Assembly (NCBI GenBank): GCA_001771065.1 | Contig: MESQ01000054.1 | Location: 42,496-79,542 of the forward strand | Source of the DNA: Burkholderiales bacterium RIFOXYD12_FULL_59_19 | Lineage (GTDB): Bacteria > Pseudomonadota > Gammaproteobacteria > Burkholderiales > Burkholderiaceae_C | DNA length: 37,047 bases | Direction: 5' to 3' | In this document: positions 8,349-21,654 of the stretch, piece by piece | How positions within the stretch are numbered: the first letter of the stretch is position 1 | Layout: each line of letters starts with the position of its first letter | Program-made: the position numbers and the translations under genes | Notes under the pieces: generated by a model | The model's input: the letters and a program-made list of their open reading frames with translations, nothing else | What the model was told of the DNA's origin: nothing | Databases searched by the model: none

Positions 8349-9458
8349 ATGCATTCCTCCGACCTCCAAACCGTTGCCATCAAGCTGGCTGAGCGTAGCT
8401 ACCACATTGCCATTCGTGGCTCCTTGTTTGACAACCCGCTCAGTTATGCCGAGTTGCCCAACGCGCACAGCGTGCTGATTGTCACCAACACCACCGTGGG
8501 GCCCCTGTATGCCGAGCGGCTGCAGCGGGCTTTGTCGGGAAAATACCCCCGGATTCACACGGTGGTGCTGCCCGATGGCGAAGTTTTCAAAACCTGGGAA
8601 AGTCTGAATCTGATTTTTGACGCCTTGCTGAGCCACGGCTGTGACCGCAAGACGCTGCTTTTTGCGCTGGGGGGCGGCGTGGTTGGCGACATGGCGGGTT
8701 TTGCCGCTGCCAGTTTCATGCGTGGCGTGCCGTTTGTCCAGGTACCCACCACCTTGCTGGCGCAGGTGGATTCTTCGGTGGGCGGTAAGACGGCCATCAA
8801 CCATCCGCTGGGCAAGAACATGATTGGCGCCTTTTACCAGCCGCTCAAGGTGGTATGTGATCTGGACACGCTCAAGACCCTGCCCGCGCGCGAGCTCAGC
8901 GCCGGCCTGGCCGAGGTCATCAAATACGGACCGATTGCCGACATGGATTTTTTGGCCTGGCTGGAGGCGAATATGGACGCCGTACTGGCCCGTGAACCGG
9001 CCGCGCTGGCGCACGTGGTCAAGCGCAGTTGCGAGATCAAGGCCGATGTGGTCGGGCAGGACGAACGCGAGTCGGGCTTGCGCGCCATTCTGAACTTTGG
9101 CCACACTTTTGGCCATGCCATTGAAGCGGGTCTGGGGTATGGCGAGTGGTTGCATGGCGAGGCCGTGGGGTGTGGCATGGTGATGGCGGCGCATTTGTCG
9201 CAGCGTCTGGGGCTGGTGGATGCGTTTTTTGTCAACCGACTGGTGCACCTGATCCAAAAAGCCGGCCTGCCTATTAAAGCCCCGAGCCTGTCAGATGCCG
9301 ACAACGCCGGGCGTTATCTGGAACTGATGCGCCTGGACAAAAAGAGCGAAGCCGGAGAAATCAAGTTTGTTGTCATTGAGCAGCCTGGCCGGGCCGCCGT
9401 GCACGGTGCCCCTGACGACGTGGTGCGCAAGGTGATCGACGCCTGTTGCGTAGCCTAA
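8349..9458 (+). CDS. aroB: 3-dehydroquinate synthase
   Basis: Converts DAHP to 3-dehydroquinate, the second step of the shikimate pathway, using NAD and a divalent metal. The 369-residue length fits the family. Visible are the NAD-binding [14 protein letters not shown], the substrate loop [16 protein letters not shown], and the metal ligands in [20 protein letters not shown] and [11 protein letters not shown]. The frame is open upstream to 8262, but ATG 8349 gives the normal AroB N-terminus. Its ribosome-binding site is weak. aroK, its usual partner, lies 7.9 kb upstream across the pilin operon. Confidence 0.96.
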   Translation: MHSSDLQTVAIKLAERSYHIAIRGSLFDNPLSYAELPNAHSVLIVTNTTVGPLYAERLQRALSGKYPRIHTVVLPDGEVFKTWESLNLIFDALLSHGCDRKTLLFALGGGVVGDMAGFAAASFMRGVPFVQVPTTLLAQVDSSVGGKTAINHPLGKNMIGAFYQPLKVVCDLDTLKTLPARELSAGLAEVIKYGPIADMDFLAWLEANMDAVLAREPAALAHVVKRSCEIKADVVGQDERESGLRAILNFGHTFGHAIEAGLGYGEWLHGEAVGCGMVMAAHLSQRLGLVDAFFVNRLVHLIQKAGLPIKAPSLSDADNAGRYLELMRLDKKSEAGEIKFVVIEQPGRAAVHGAPDDVVRKVIDACCVA

Positions 9459-9468
9459 CGCCCTCTAC

Positions 9469-10656
9469 ATGACCCTGGCTCCCTACGCCTGTGACCCGGC
9501 CAAGACGCGCGGGCGGCGCTACGCGCAGGCGCCGGCACCTACCCGCACCGACTACCAGCGCGACCGCGACCGCATTGTGCACAGCACGGCGTTTCGCCGC
9601 CTGGTCTATAAAACCCAGGTTTTTTTGAACCACGAGGGTGACCTGTTTCGCACCCGTCTGACGCATTCGCTGGAGGTGGCGCAACTCGGGCGCTCGGTGG
9701 CGCGCTCACTCGGGCTCAACGAAGACCTGGTTGAGGCCATCGCGTTGGCGCATGACCTGGGCCACACGCCGTTTGGCCACGCCGGCCAGGACGCGCTGAA
9801 TGCCTGCATGGCCGACTTCGGTGGCTTTGAGCACAACCTGCAAAGCCTGCGCGTGGTGGATCATCTGGAAGAGCGTTACCCCGAGTTTGATGGCTTGAAC
9901 CTGACGTTCGAGACGCGCGAGGGCATCCTCAAGCATTGCTCACGCCACCATGCCGAGCAACTTGAGCGCGCCGAGCCAGGTGGGGTGGGTCAGCGTTTTC
10001 TGGCCCGTACCCAGCCCAGCCTGGAGGCCCAGTTGTGCAACCTGGCCGATGAGATTGCCTACAACGCGCACGACATTGACGACGGTGTGCGTTCCGGGCT
10101 GATCACGCTGGCGCAGTTGCAGCAAGTCCCGCTGTTTGATGATTTCAGGCGCCAAACGCTGGCGGCGTTTCCGTCATTGCAGGACAAGGCGCAGGGGCGG
10201 CGCCTGCTGTACGAGTCGATCCGCCGCATGCTGAGCGCGCAGGTCTATGACGTGATCAGTGCCACCCAGGGCGCATTGCAAAAGGCGGCACCGCCGACGT
10301 CTGATGCAGTTCGTCATTTGCCCCCCTTGATTCGATTCAGCGCTGCCATGCGCGAGCAATCGCACGTGCTGAAGCGCTTTTTGCTGGAAAAACTGTACCG
10401 CCACCCGCAAGTGCTGGCGACGACGGGCCAAGCGCAGCAGGTGGTGCGCGATTTGTTTGAACGTTATCTGGCGCAGCCCGATCACATGCCCGAGAGCCAT
10501 CAGCGTCGGCTGGCTGCGGCGCTGGTGAGTGAGCCGGTGCCTGAACATGCCTTGGCGCGGATCGTTGCGGACTATATTGCCGGCATGACCGACCGATTTG
10601 CGCTGCGTGAACACCAACGGCTGACAGGTTTGCGCCTGTTGCTCGGACCTTTTTAA
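9469..10656 (+). CDS. dgt: dGTPase-like HD-domain deoxynucleotide triphosphohydrolase
   Basis: A 395-residue dGTPase-like protein, predicted to hydrolyse dNTPs to deoxynucleoside and triphosphate. The N-terminal hallmark YQRDRDRIVHSTAFRRLVYK is present. So are the HD metal-site motifs: RTRLTHSLEVAQ, AHDLGHTPFGHAG, and the later EIAYNAHDIDD. It starts 10 bp after aroB and is probably cotranscribed with it, an arrangement common in betaproteobacteria. The length matches the shorter dGTPase-like subfamily rather than E. coli Dgt (about 505 residues). Confidence 0.92.
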   Translation: MTLAPYACDPAKTRGRRYAQAPAPTRTDYQRDRDRIVHSTAFRRLVYKTQVFLNHEGDLFRTRLTHSLEVAQLGRSVARSLGLNEDLVEAIALAHDLGHTPFGHAGQDALNACMADFGGFEHNLQSLRVVDHLEERYPEFDGLNLTFETREGILKHCSRHHAEQLERAEPGGVGQRFLARTQPSLEAQLCNLADEIAYNAHDIDDGVRSGLITLAQLQQVPLFDDFRRQTLAAFPSLQDKAQGRRLLYESIRRMLSAQVYDVISATQGALQKAAPPTSDAVRHLPPLIRFSAAMREQSHVLKRFLLEKLYRHPQVLATTGQAQQVVRDLFERYLAQPDHMPESHQRRLAAALVSEPVPEHALARIVADYIAGMTDRFALREHQRLTGLRLLLGPF

Positions 10657-10685
10657 GCGCGCTTCTTTTGGACAGAAAGACATTG

Positions 10686-11237
10686 ATGACCCCCCATGAT
10701 CTCGTGATTGCAGATACCCAGGCCTGGCTGGAGCGTGCCGTGATTGGTCTGAACCTGTGCCCGTTTGCCAAAAGTGTGCACGTCAAGGGGCAGGTGCATT
10801 ACGCCGTGAGCCGCGCCACCATGGCCCAAGAGTTGCTGGACGACTTGCGTGCTGAATTGCAGGCATTGGTGGCCATGGATGCCAAACTGCGCGACACCAC
10901 GCTGTTGATCGCGCCAGACTGTATGCGTGACTTTCTGGACTTCAATGACTTTTTGACCCAGGCGGACCGGGCACTGGCAGATCTGGACCTTGACGGCGTG
11001 TTGCAGATTGCCTCGTTGCACCCCGGGTACCAATTTGCCGGCACACGCGCCGATGACATCACCAATTACACCAACCGTTCGCCCTACCCGACGCTGCACC
11101 TGCTGCGCGAAGACAGCATTGACCGCGCGGTCGCGGCTTTTCCCCATCCCGAGTCAATTTTTGAGGTCAATATGCAAACCATGGAACAGCTTGGTGCCGC
11201 CGGATGGGCTGCCTTGAAGGTGGGGCCCAGCGCATGA
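10686..11237 (+). CDS. DUF1415-family protein
   Basis: A 183-residue protein of the DUF1415 family, whose function is unknown. Recognisable conserved stretches are the N-terminal NLCPFAKSV, the ASLHPGYQFAG segment and the C-terminal NRSPYPTLHLLRED with IFEVNMQTMEQLG. A TTG at 10668 is in frame, but ATG 10686 has AGAAAGA upstream and fits the family start better. The stop overlaps the next gene's start as ATGA, indicating translational coupling with the methyltransferase-like gene. Confidence 0.85.
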   Translation: MTPHDLVIADTQAWLERAVIGLNLCPFAKSVHVKGQVHYAVSRATMAQELLDDLRAELQALVAMDAKLRDTTLLIAPDCMRDFLDFNDFLTQADRALADLDLDGVLQIASLHPGYQFAGTRADDITNYTNRSPYPTLHLLREDSIDRAVAAFPHPESIFEVNMQTMEQLGAAGWAALKVGPSA

Positions 11238-12193
11238 AAAAACACCAAGTACACCGACACCGTGCGGCCGGGCTGGCCACCGTGTCGCCGCCCGTCCTGG
11301 CCGACGAGATTCGTCCCGGTCAATCGATTGAATTGCTTAAAGAGCTGCACATTCTGACCCGGGACGGCAAGCTCAATCAGGACTCAAGGCGCAAGCTCAA
11401 GCAGGTCTACCACCTGTACCAGTTCATTGAGAAGCTGCTGCTGGAGCTGGGTGACATCGCAGGCAACACGCCGGGCGTTACCCTGGCGGACCATGGCGCG
11501 GGCAAGTCCTACCTTGGCTTTATCCTGTACGACCTGTTCTTCAAGACCCAGGCAAGGGGGCACATCTACGGCATCGAGACCCGACCTGAATTGGTACAAA
11601 AGTCCCAGACCCTGGCCCGGCAACTGGGTTTTGAGCGCATGTCGTTCTTGAATCTGACGGTGGCCGAGTCGGCCCAGTCAGACCAGTTACCCGCGCGTAT
11701 CGACATGGTTACGGCGCTACATGCCTGCGACACCGCCACCGACGATGCGATTGCATTTGGCCTGCAAAAACAGGCGCGTTTCATGGTGTTGGTGCCGTGC
11801 TGCCAGGCGGAAGTGGCGCGGGTGCTGAGCCAGCACAAGGCGCTGTCGCTCTCACGCACGCCGCTGTCGGAGTTGTGGCGCCACCCCTTACACACGCGTG
11901 AGATGGGTAGCCAGATCACCAATGTGCTGCGCTGCCTGTATCTGGAGGCCTGTGGCTATCAGGTCACGGTGACCGAACTCGTGGGCTGGGAGCACAGCAT
12001 GAAAAATGAGCTCATCATCGCGCGCCATACCGGTCACAAAAAGACGGCGGCCGCGCAACGCCTGCGGGCCCTATTGGACGAATTTGGCCTGGGCGACCTG
12101 CTTCACACACGCTTTACAGCCTTGCCTGACAATTCAAGCCATACGCCAGAGCGGCAGTCTGACCCAGGCGCCGCGGCATCCATGCGACATTAA
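11234..12193 (+). CDS. Class I SAM-dependent methyltransferase-like protein (Methyltransf_32 type)
   Basis: A 319-residue protein with a Rossmann-type methyltransferase core. Motif I is LADHGAGKSYLGFIL, motif II is IYGIETRPELV, then TALHACDTATDDAI and VPCCQAEVAR. The pattern resembles the METTL25/GSTCD-type domain (PF13679), so an RNA or protein substrate is possible, but none can be named from the sequence. The chosen ATG overlaps the DUF1415 stop. An upstream in-frame start at 11204 would overlap that gene by 34 bp and is less likely. The charged C-terminus ends 13 bp before the lipoprotein gene. Confidence 0.75.
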   Translation: MKKHQVHRHRAAGLATVSPPVLADEIRPGQSIELLKELHILTRDGKLNQDSRRKLKQVYHLYQFIEKLLLELGDIAGNTPGVTLADHGAGKSYLGFILYDLFFKTQARGHIYGIETRPELVQKSQTLARQLGFERMSFLNLTVAESAQSDQLPARIDMVTALHACDTATDDAIAFGLQKQARFMVLVPCCQAEVARVLSQHKALSLSRTPLSELWRHPLHTREMGSQITNVLRCLYLEACGYQVTVTELVGWEHSMKNELIIARHTGHKKTAAAQRLRALLDEFGLGDLLHTRFTALPDNSSHTPERQSDPGAAASMRH

Positions 12194-12206
12194 CTGAGGA
12201 ATTGCC

Positions 12207-12674
12207 ATGAAACGAATGATGCAAAACGGTCTTTTGGCCCTGTCTGCCAGCCTGTTGGTGGCCTGTGCCAGCAGCAGTCCCGATGTGATCCAGCGCGGCG
12301 ATGTCCAGCGCTTGTCACAAGTGCAGGACGGGGTGGTGCTGTCGGTTCGCAATGTGGTGGTGGATGGCAGTCAAAGCGGGGTTGGGGCGGCAGTGGGCGG
12401 TGTCACTGGCGCCGTAGCCGGTGCCACACGCGGCGGCTCCAGAGCGGAGAGCAATGTGATTGGGCTGCTTGTGGGAGTGGCGGGTGCCGCTGCGGGTAAC
12501 GCCATCGAACGCATGGCCACCCGCGAAGATGCGGTGGAGGTGCTGGTGCAACTCAAGGGCGGTGAGCGTCGCGCGGTGGTGCAAGCGCGGGGCGAGCAAA
12601 CCCTGACACCCGGTGATGCTGTGATTTTGGTGACCACGGGTGGCAAGGTGCGGATTACCAAGGCGCCCAGATAA
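12207..12674 (+). CDS. Glycine-zipper outer-membrane lipoprotein, SlyB/Pcp-like
   Basis: A 155-residue lipoprotein. The signal peptide ends in a lipobox (LLVAC), so Cys20 would be lipidated. It is followed by a glycine-zipper segment (GVGAAVGGVTGAVAGATRGG and GLLVGVAGAAAGNAIE) and a small beta domain ending GDAVILVTTGGKVRI. This matches the SlyB/Pcp family, peptidoglycan- or envelope-stress-associated lipoproteins of the outer membrane. The start has TGAGGAATTGCC upstream, a good ribosome-binding site. It may be the last gene of the aroB transcript; the repeats at 12685-12795 follow directly. Confidence 0.85.
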   Translation: MKRMMQNGLLALSASLLVACASSSPDVIQRGDVQRLSQVQDGVVLSVRNVVVDGSQSGVGAAVGGVTGAVAGATRGGSRAESNVIGLLVGVAGAAAGNAIERMATREDAVEVLVQLKGGERRAVVQARGEQTLTPGDAVILVTTGGKVRITKAPR

Positions 12675-12684
12675 GCAAACCTGG

Positions 12685-12735
12685 AACCTTGCGGGACAGA
12701 CCGTCGTACACGCAGTGACAAGCTCTGTCCTCAAC
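12685..12735. repeat. REP-like hairpin repeat, copy 1
   Basis: A 51-bp unit starting AACCTTGCGGGACAGACCG and ending CTGTCCTCAAC. GGACAGA (12694-12700) can pair with TCTGTCC (12724-12730) to form a stem. It is repeated 60 bp downstream with one mismatch (position 12705). It lies directly upstream of a RAYT gene, the usual setting for REP elements mobilised in trans by that transposase. Confidence 0.8.
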
Positions 12736-12744
12736 GAATACTTA

Positions 12745-12795
12745 AACCTTGCGGGACAGACCGTGGTACACGCAGTGACAAGCTCTGTCCTCAAC
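12745..12795. repeat. REP-like hairpin repeat, copy 2
   Basis: Second copy of the 51-bp unit, in direct orientation at a 60-bp period and identical except for G at 12765. The 9-bp spacer between copies is AT-richer and unrelated. It ends 8 bp before the transposase start codon, so it overlaps the probable 5' leader of that gene and could affect its expression. Confidence 0.8.
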
Positions 12796-12803
12796 TGACT
12801 AAT

Positions 12804-13514
12804 ATGGCCCGCCAACCGCGTTTGACCCTGCCGGGCTACCCGCACCATGTGATTCAGCGCGGCAATAACAAGCAGGCCATTTTTGCCAATGTGGCCGACT
12901 ATCGGGTTCTGCTGGACCTGCTTGAGGAAAACGCCAAAAAGTTCGATGTCGCCATTCACGCCTATGTGTTGATGAGCAACCACTTTCATTTACTGGCCAC
13001 GCCGCAGACTTTAGAGGGCTTGCCCAAAATGATGCAGGCGGTGGGGCGTCGTTATGTGCGCTATTTCAACGACACCCAAAGGCGCACCGGCACCTTGTGG
13101 GAGGGGCGCTACAAATCAACCCTGATCCAGACGGACCGTTATTTGCTGGCCTGCATGGCCTACATCGACCTCAATCCGGTGCGCGCTGGTGTGGTGGCGC
13201 AGCCGCAAGACTACCCCTGGTCGAGCCATTTGCACTACCTGGGTGTGCGGGTTGATCGTTTGATCACGCCGCATGCACTGGTTTGGGAGCTGGGAAACAC
13301 CCCTTTTGCGCGCGAGGCGGCCTACGCCGAGTTGGTGCAGCTCGGCCTCAATCCGGTGCAGCAGGCGGCCATCACGCAGGCCACGTTGTGCGGCTGGGCC
13401 TTGGGTGAGGCAGATTTTGTGGCAGATTTACAAAAGAGAACAGAACGACGTGTTGCCAAAACAGGTGCCGGTCGGCCGTTTTCAGTGAATAAACCTGGCC
13501 TGAAAACGCTTTGA
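12804..13514 (+). CDS. REP-associated tyrosine transposase (RAYT), Y1_Tnp family
   Basis: A 236-residue single-domain HUH transposase of the IS200/IS605-like Y1 superfamily. The metal-binding HUH motif is H60-F-H62 in VLMSNHFHLL. The candidate catalytic tyrosine is in GRRYVRYFND (Y84 or Y87). The RAYT signatures GTLWEGRYKSTLI and YIDLNPVRAGVV...DYPWSSH follow. These enzymes nick and join single-stranded REP hairpins and are usually present as single domesticated copies without flanking IS ends. Two hairpin repeats lie just in front and a palindromic tail behind. The frame is intact. The ATG has no clear ribosome-binding site. Confidence 0.93.
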   Translation: MARQPRLTLPGYPHHVIQRGNNKQAIFANVADYRVLLDLLEENAKKFDVAIHAYVLMSNHFHLLATPQTLEGLPKMMQAVGRRYVRYFNDTQRRTGTLWEGRYKSTLIQTDRYLLACMAYIDLNPVRAGVVAQPQDYPWSSHLHYLGVRVDRLITPHALVWELGNTPFAREAAYAELVQLGLNPVQQAAITQATLCGWALGEADFVADLQKRTERRVAKTGAGRPFSVNKPGLKTL

Positions 13515-13586
13515 AATAACGTATTTAAAAGCTTAAATGCTATGTATTTTATTATGTCCCTAATTAATTAATGAAATTTGATTTTG

Positions 13587-13619
13587 AAAATTAATTGGAA
13601 TCTGACCCCAATTAATTTT
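13587..13619. terminator. Perfect 12-bp palindrome with T-tract downstream of the RAYT gene
   Basis: AAAATTAATTGG and CCAATTAATTTT are perfect complements around a 9-base loop (AATCTGACC), followed by more T residues. On the plus strand it would act as a weak AT-rich terminator between the transposase and the gltB promoter. The loop plus flanks read GGAATCTGACCCCAATT, a sequence I associate from memory with RAYT flanks, so it may be the right-hand boundary of the element rather than a simple terminator. Confidence 0.6.
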
Positions 13620-13620
13620 T

Positions 13621-13649
13621 TTGGCATGGATGCTGCAATGCGGTAAAGT
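13621..13649 (+). promoter_or_regulatory. Candidate sigma-70 promoter of gltBD
   Basis: TTGGCA (13621-13626) is followed after exactly 17 bp by TAAAGT (13644-13649), 31 bp before the gltB ATG. The -35 matches consensus at five of six positions and the -10 at four of six. It sits immediately after the palindrome at 13587-13619. No other convincing promoter is visible in this gap. Confidence 0.55.
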
Positions 13650-13680
13650 ACCTCTTTCTGATATTTTTAGGAGCGCTCCC

Positions 13681-18420
<4,740 letters not shown>

Positions 18421-18453
18421 CGCGGCACGGACCAACGACCAAGGAAAAATATT

Positions 18454-19920
18454 ATGGGAAAAGTTACCGGTTTCATGGAATACGAGCGTCTCGAAGAGGG
18501 CTACAAGCCCGTGCCCGAGCGCCTGAAAAACTACAAAGAGTTTGTGATTGGGCTTGATGACCACGCTGCGACCAAGCAGGCCGCGCGCTGCATGGACTGC
18601 GGCACGCCGTTCTGCAACAGCGGTTGCCCGGTCAACAACATCATTCCAGACTTCAATGACCTGGTTTATCAGGGCGACTGGAAAGAAGCCATTGACGTGT
18701 TACACAGTACCAACAACTTTCCTGAGTTCACCGGGCGCATCTGCCCGGCGCCTTGCGAAGCGGCCTGCACACTGAATGTGAATGACGGTGCTGTGGGCAT
18801 CAAGTCGATCGAACACGCCATCATCGACCGTGCCTGGGAGCACGGCTGGGTCAAGGCGCAGCCGGCCCAGATCAAGACCGGAAAAAAAGTCGCCGTGGTG
18901 GGCTCCGGCCCGGCGGGCATGGCAGCGGCTCAGCAGTTGGCGCGTGTCGGTCATGACGTGACCCTGTTCGAAAAAAATGACCGTGTGGGTGGTTTGCTGC
19001 GTTACGGCATTCCCGACTTCAAGATGGAAAAAACCCACATTGACCGCCGTGTCGAACAGCTCAAGGCGGAAGGCGTGACGATTCGCACCAGCGTGCTGGT
19101 TGGGGAGATGCCCAAGGGCTCGAAAGTGACCAATTGGGCCAAAGAAACCATTTCCCCCGCCCAATTGCAGGCCGACTTTGACGCCGTGTTGCTCACCGGC
19201 GGCTCCGAGCAGTCGCGCGACCTGCCGGTGCCCGGGCGTGACCTGGATGGCGTTTATTTTGCGATGGAGTTCCTGCCGCAGCAAAACAAGGTCAACGCCG
19301 GTGACAAGCTCAAAAACCAGTTGCGCGCCGACGGAAAACACGTCATTGTGATTGGCGGCGGTGATACGGGTTCCGACTGCGTTGGCACCAGCAACCGCCA
19401 TGGTGCGGTCAGTGTGACCCAGTTCGAAGTCATGCCGCAACCACCGGCGGAAGAAAACCGGCCGTTGACCTGGCCCTACTGGCCCATGAAGTTGCGTACC
19501 AGCTCCAGTCACGACGAGGGCTGCGTCCGTGAATTTGCCATTTCCACCAAGGAATTCATTGGTGAAAAGGGCAAGCTGACCGGCCTCAAAACTGTACACA
19601 TCGAGCTCAAGGACGGCAAGATGGTCGAAATCCCCGGCACCGAAAAAACCTACCAGGCCGACCTGGTGTTGCTGGCCATGGGTTTTGTCAACCCGGTGGC
19701 CACCGTACTCGACGCCTTTGGGGTCGACAAGGACAATCGCGGCAATGCCCGCGCCAGCACTGACTTCACCGGTGGTTATGCTACCAACGTCGCCAAGGTT
19801 TTTGCGGCCGGTGACATGCGGCGTGGTCAAAGTCTGGTGGTGTGGGCCATCCGCGAAGGCCGTCAGGCAGCCCGTTCGGTCGATGAATTCCTGATGGGAT
19901 TCAGCGACCTGCCACGCTGA
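18454..19920 (+). CDS. gltD: Glutamate synthase (NADPH) small subunit
   Basis: GOGAT beta subunit: it passes electrons from NADPH through FAD and iron-sulfur clusters to the large subunit. It is 488 residues. The N-terminal cluster ligands are C46, C49, C54 and C58 ([14 protein letters not shown]), with a second set in [14 protein letters not shown]-binding is [15 protein letters not shown] and NADPH-binding is [13 protein letters not shown]. The C-terminal ATG/GD motif is [28 protein letters not shown] precedes the ATG. It forms an operon with gltB and is closed by the stem-loop at 19980-19997. Confidence 0.98.
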   Translation: MGKVTGFMEYERLEEGYKPVPERLKNYKEFVIGLDDHAATKQAARCMDCGTPFCNSGCPVNNIIPDFNDLVYQGDWKEAIDVLHSTNNFPEFTGRICPAPCEAACTLNVNDGAVGIKSIEHAIIDRAWEHGWVKAQPAQIKTGKKVAVVGSGPAGMAAAQQLARVGHDVTLFEKNDRVGGLLRYGIPDFKMEKTHIDRRVEQLKAEGVTIRTSVLVGEMPKGSKVTNWAKETISPAQLQADFDAVLLTGGSEQSRDLPVPGRDLDGVYFAMEFLPQQNKVNAGDKLKNQLRADGKHVIVIGGGDTGSDCVGTSNRHGAVSVTQFEVMPQPPAEENRPLTWPYWPMKLRTSSSHDEGCVREFAISTKEFIGEKGKLTGLKTVHIELKDGKMVEIPGTEKTYQADLVLLAMGFVNPVATVLDAFGVDKDNRGNARASTDFTGGYATNVAKVFAAGDMRRGQSLVVWAIREGRQAARSVDEFLMGFSDLPR

Positions 19921-19979
19921 TTTGGGGGTCAATAGAGTGGCTCCAGCAGGCCCCTAGGTGTAATCCCTTATGATTGAGC

Positions 19980-19997
19980 GGCCGGGAATCCCCGGCC
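19980..19997 (+). terminator. Intrinsic terminator after gltBD
   Basis: GGCCGGG pairs perfectly with CCCGGCC across an AATC loop and is followed by TTTCTATTTATTT. This is a strong GC stem with a T-rich tail 60 bp after the gltD stop. The tail runs straight into the ATG of mlaF at 20011. Confidence 0.85.
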
Positions 19998-20010
19998 TTT
20001 CTATTTATTT

Positions 20011-20829
20011 ATGCCCCTAACCTCAATAGACGCGCTTGTCGAATTACGCAATCTCACCTTCGGGTACGGAGAGCGGGTGATTCTGGACAACGTTTGCCTG
20101 TCGATCCCGCGCGGCAAGGTGACGGCGCTGATGGGTGCTTCGGGTGGAGGCAAGACCACCATCCTGCGTTTGATGGGGGGTCAGTACCGGGCGCAGTCGG
20201 GTCAACTGCTGTTTGACGGGCAGGATGTTACGCCCATGGACCAGACCCAAATCTACGCCGCAAGGCGTCGCATGGGCATGTTGTTTCAGTTTGGCGCCCT
20301 GTTTGCCGACCTGTCGGTGTTTGACAATGTTGCCTTCCCGCTGCGTGAACACACCAATTTGCCCGAGTCGCTGATCCGGGACATTGTGCTGATGAAGCTC
20401 AACGCCGTGGGCCTGCGCGGCGCCCACGACCTGATACCGAGCGATCTGTCGGGCGGCATGGCACGACGTATTGCGCTGGCGCGTGCCATTGCGCTCGATC
20501 CCGAGCTGGTGATGTACGACGAACCCTTCTCCGGCCTCGACCCAATTTCCCTTGGCACGGCAGCGCGGCTGATCCGTCAGCTCAATGACTCGATGGGGCT
20601 GACCAGTGTTTTTGTCTCGCATGAACTTGAGCAAACCTTTGTCATTGCTGACCACGTGATCATCCTGGCCAACGGCAAGATCGCCATGCAAGGCACGCCC
20701 GAGCAGGTGCGCCAGAGTACCGACCCACTGGTCTACCAATATGTCAATGCCTTGTCCGACGGGCCGGTGCAATTTCATTATCCGGGTCCGTCGGTGGCCG
20801 AAGATTTTGGTGTGGAGGCCTGCGTATGA
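20011..20829 (+). CDS. mlaF: Phospholipid ABC transporter ATP-binding protein MlaF
   Basis: ATPase of the Mla system, which moves phospholipids between the inner and outer membranes to maintain outer-membrane asymmetry. It is 272 residues. Walker A is GASGGGKTT, the Q-loop is in MGMLFQFGALF, the signature is LSGGMARR, Walker B is LVMYDEPFSGLD and the H-loop is FVSHEL. ATG 20011 directly follows the gltBD terminator's T-rich tail and has no Shine-Dalgarno, which is odd for the first gene of an operon. The stop overlaps mlaE as ATGA. Confidence 0.95.
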   Translation: MPLTSIDALVELRNLTFGYGERVILDNVCLSIPRGKVTALMGASGGGKTTILRLMGGQYRAQSGQLLFDGQDVTPMDQTQIYAARRRMGMLFQFGALFADLSVFDNVAFPLREHTNLPESLIRDIVLMKLNAVGLRGAHDLIPSDLSGGMARRIALARAIALDPELVMYDEPFSGLDPISLGTAARLIRQLNDSMGLTSVFVSHELEQTFVIADHVIILANGKIAMQGTPEQVRQSTDPLVYQYVNALSDGPVQFHYPGPSVAEDFGVEACV

Positions 20830-21608
20830 GTTGGTACAAACCTGCAGACATCGGCCTGGCCACGCGGCGCCAGCTGGCGGATTTGGGCCTGGGCGCCCGT
20901 CTTTTTGTGCGACTGCTCTCTACTTTTTTCGGGAGTTTCAGGCGCTTTGGCCTGATCCGTGACCAAATTCACTTTCTGGGCAATTATTCGCTGGCCATCA
21001 TTGCGGTGTCGGGACTGTTTGTCGGCTTTGTCTTTGGCCTGCAGGGCTATTACACCTTGCAACGCTACGGTTCCTCTGAAGCCCTGGGCCTGCTGGTGGC
21101 GCTGAGCCTGGTGCGAGAGCTTGGGCCGGTGGTCACGGCCCTGCTGTTTGCCGGCCGGGCCGGCACCTCGCTGACTGCCGAGATTGGCCTCATGAAAGCG
21201 GGCGAACAAATTAGCGTCATGGAAATGATGGCGGTGGACCCGGTGCAGCGTATTTTGGCGCCGCGCTTCTGGGCGGGTGTGATCACCATGCCCTTGCTGG
21301 CCGCCGTGTTCAGTGCCATGGGCATCATCGGTGGCTGGGTCGTGGGCGTGCTCATGATCGGGGTTGATGCCGGCTCGTTCTGGAGCCAGATTCAAGGTGG
21401 TGTGGATGTCTGGAAAGACGTGGGCAACGGCATCATCAAGAGCATTGTGTTTGGATTTACCGTGACCTTTGTCGCGCTGCTGCAAGGGTTCGAGGCCCAA
21501 GCCACGCCCGAAGGTGTGGCCAGCGCCACCACCCGCACCGTGGTGGTGGCGTCGCTTGCTGTGCTTGGTCTGGATTTCATCCTGACGGCCATGATGTTTA
21601 CGATATGA
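20826..21608 (+). CDS. mlaE: Phospholipid ABC transporter permease MlaE
   Basis: Inner-membrane permease of the Mla complex, 260 residues, five or six hydrophobic segments. The MlaE-family core is clear: LGPVVTALLFAGRAGTSLTAEIG, then MKAGEQISVMEMMAVDPVQRI, and the C-terminal LLQGFEAQATPEGVASATTR. It is translationally coupled to mlaF by a 4-bp overlap. A 46-bp gap holding a stretch that resembles the 12685 repeats separates it from mlaD. Confidence 0.95.
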   Translation: MSWYKPADIGLATRRQLADLGLGARLFVRLLSTFFGSFRRFGLIRDQIHFLGNYSLAIIAVSGLFVGFVFGLQGYYTLQRYGSSEALGLLVALSLVRELGPVVTALLFAGRAGTSLTAEIGLMKAGEQISVMEMMAVDPVQRILAPRFWAGVITMPLLAAVFSAMGIIGGWVVGVLMIGVDAGSFWSQIQGGVDVWKDVGNGIIKSIVFGFTVTFVALLQGFEAQATPEGVASATTRTVVVASLAVLGLDFILTAMMFTI

Positions 21609-21610
21609 AG

Positions 21611-21628
21611 ACCTTGTGGGAAAGACCG
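21611..21628 (+). repeat. Degenerate partial copy of the 12685-type repeat
   Basis: ACCTTGTGGGAAAGACCG matches the first part of the 12685 and 12745 repeats at 16 of 18 positions by hand alignment. The similarity fades afterwards and the 3' stem arm is missing. It lies between mlaE and mlaD, inside an operon. Confidence 0.4.
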
Positions 21629-21654
21629 CAGTTACGCGATTAGAAAGAAGTTTT

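Noticed and set aside
12685..12795. Possible CRISPR array
   Set aside because: Only two units, a 9-bp spacer, a repeat of 51 bp with an internal stem, no cas genes, and a RAYT gene next to it.
12315..12989. 224-codon minus-strand frame with a repeated peptide
   Set aside because: The repeated peptide is just the translated 60-bp DNA repeat; the frame runs opposite the lipoprotein and RAYT genes.
18700..19932. 410-codon minus-strand frame opposite gltD
   Set aside because: Antisense shadow; no motif, no ribosome-binding site.
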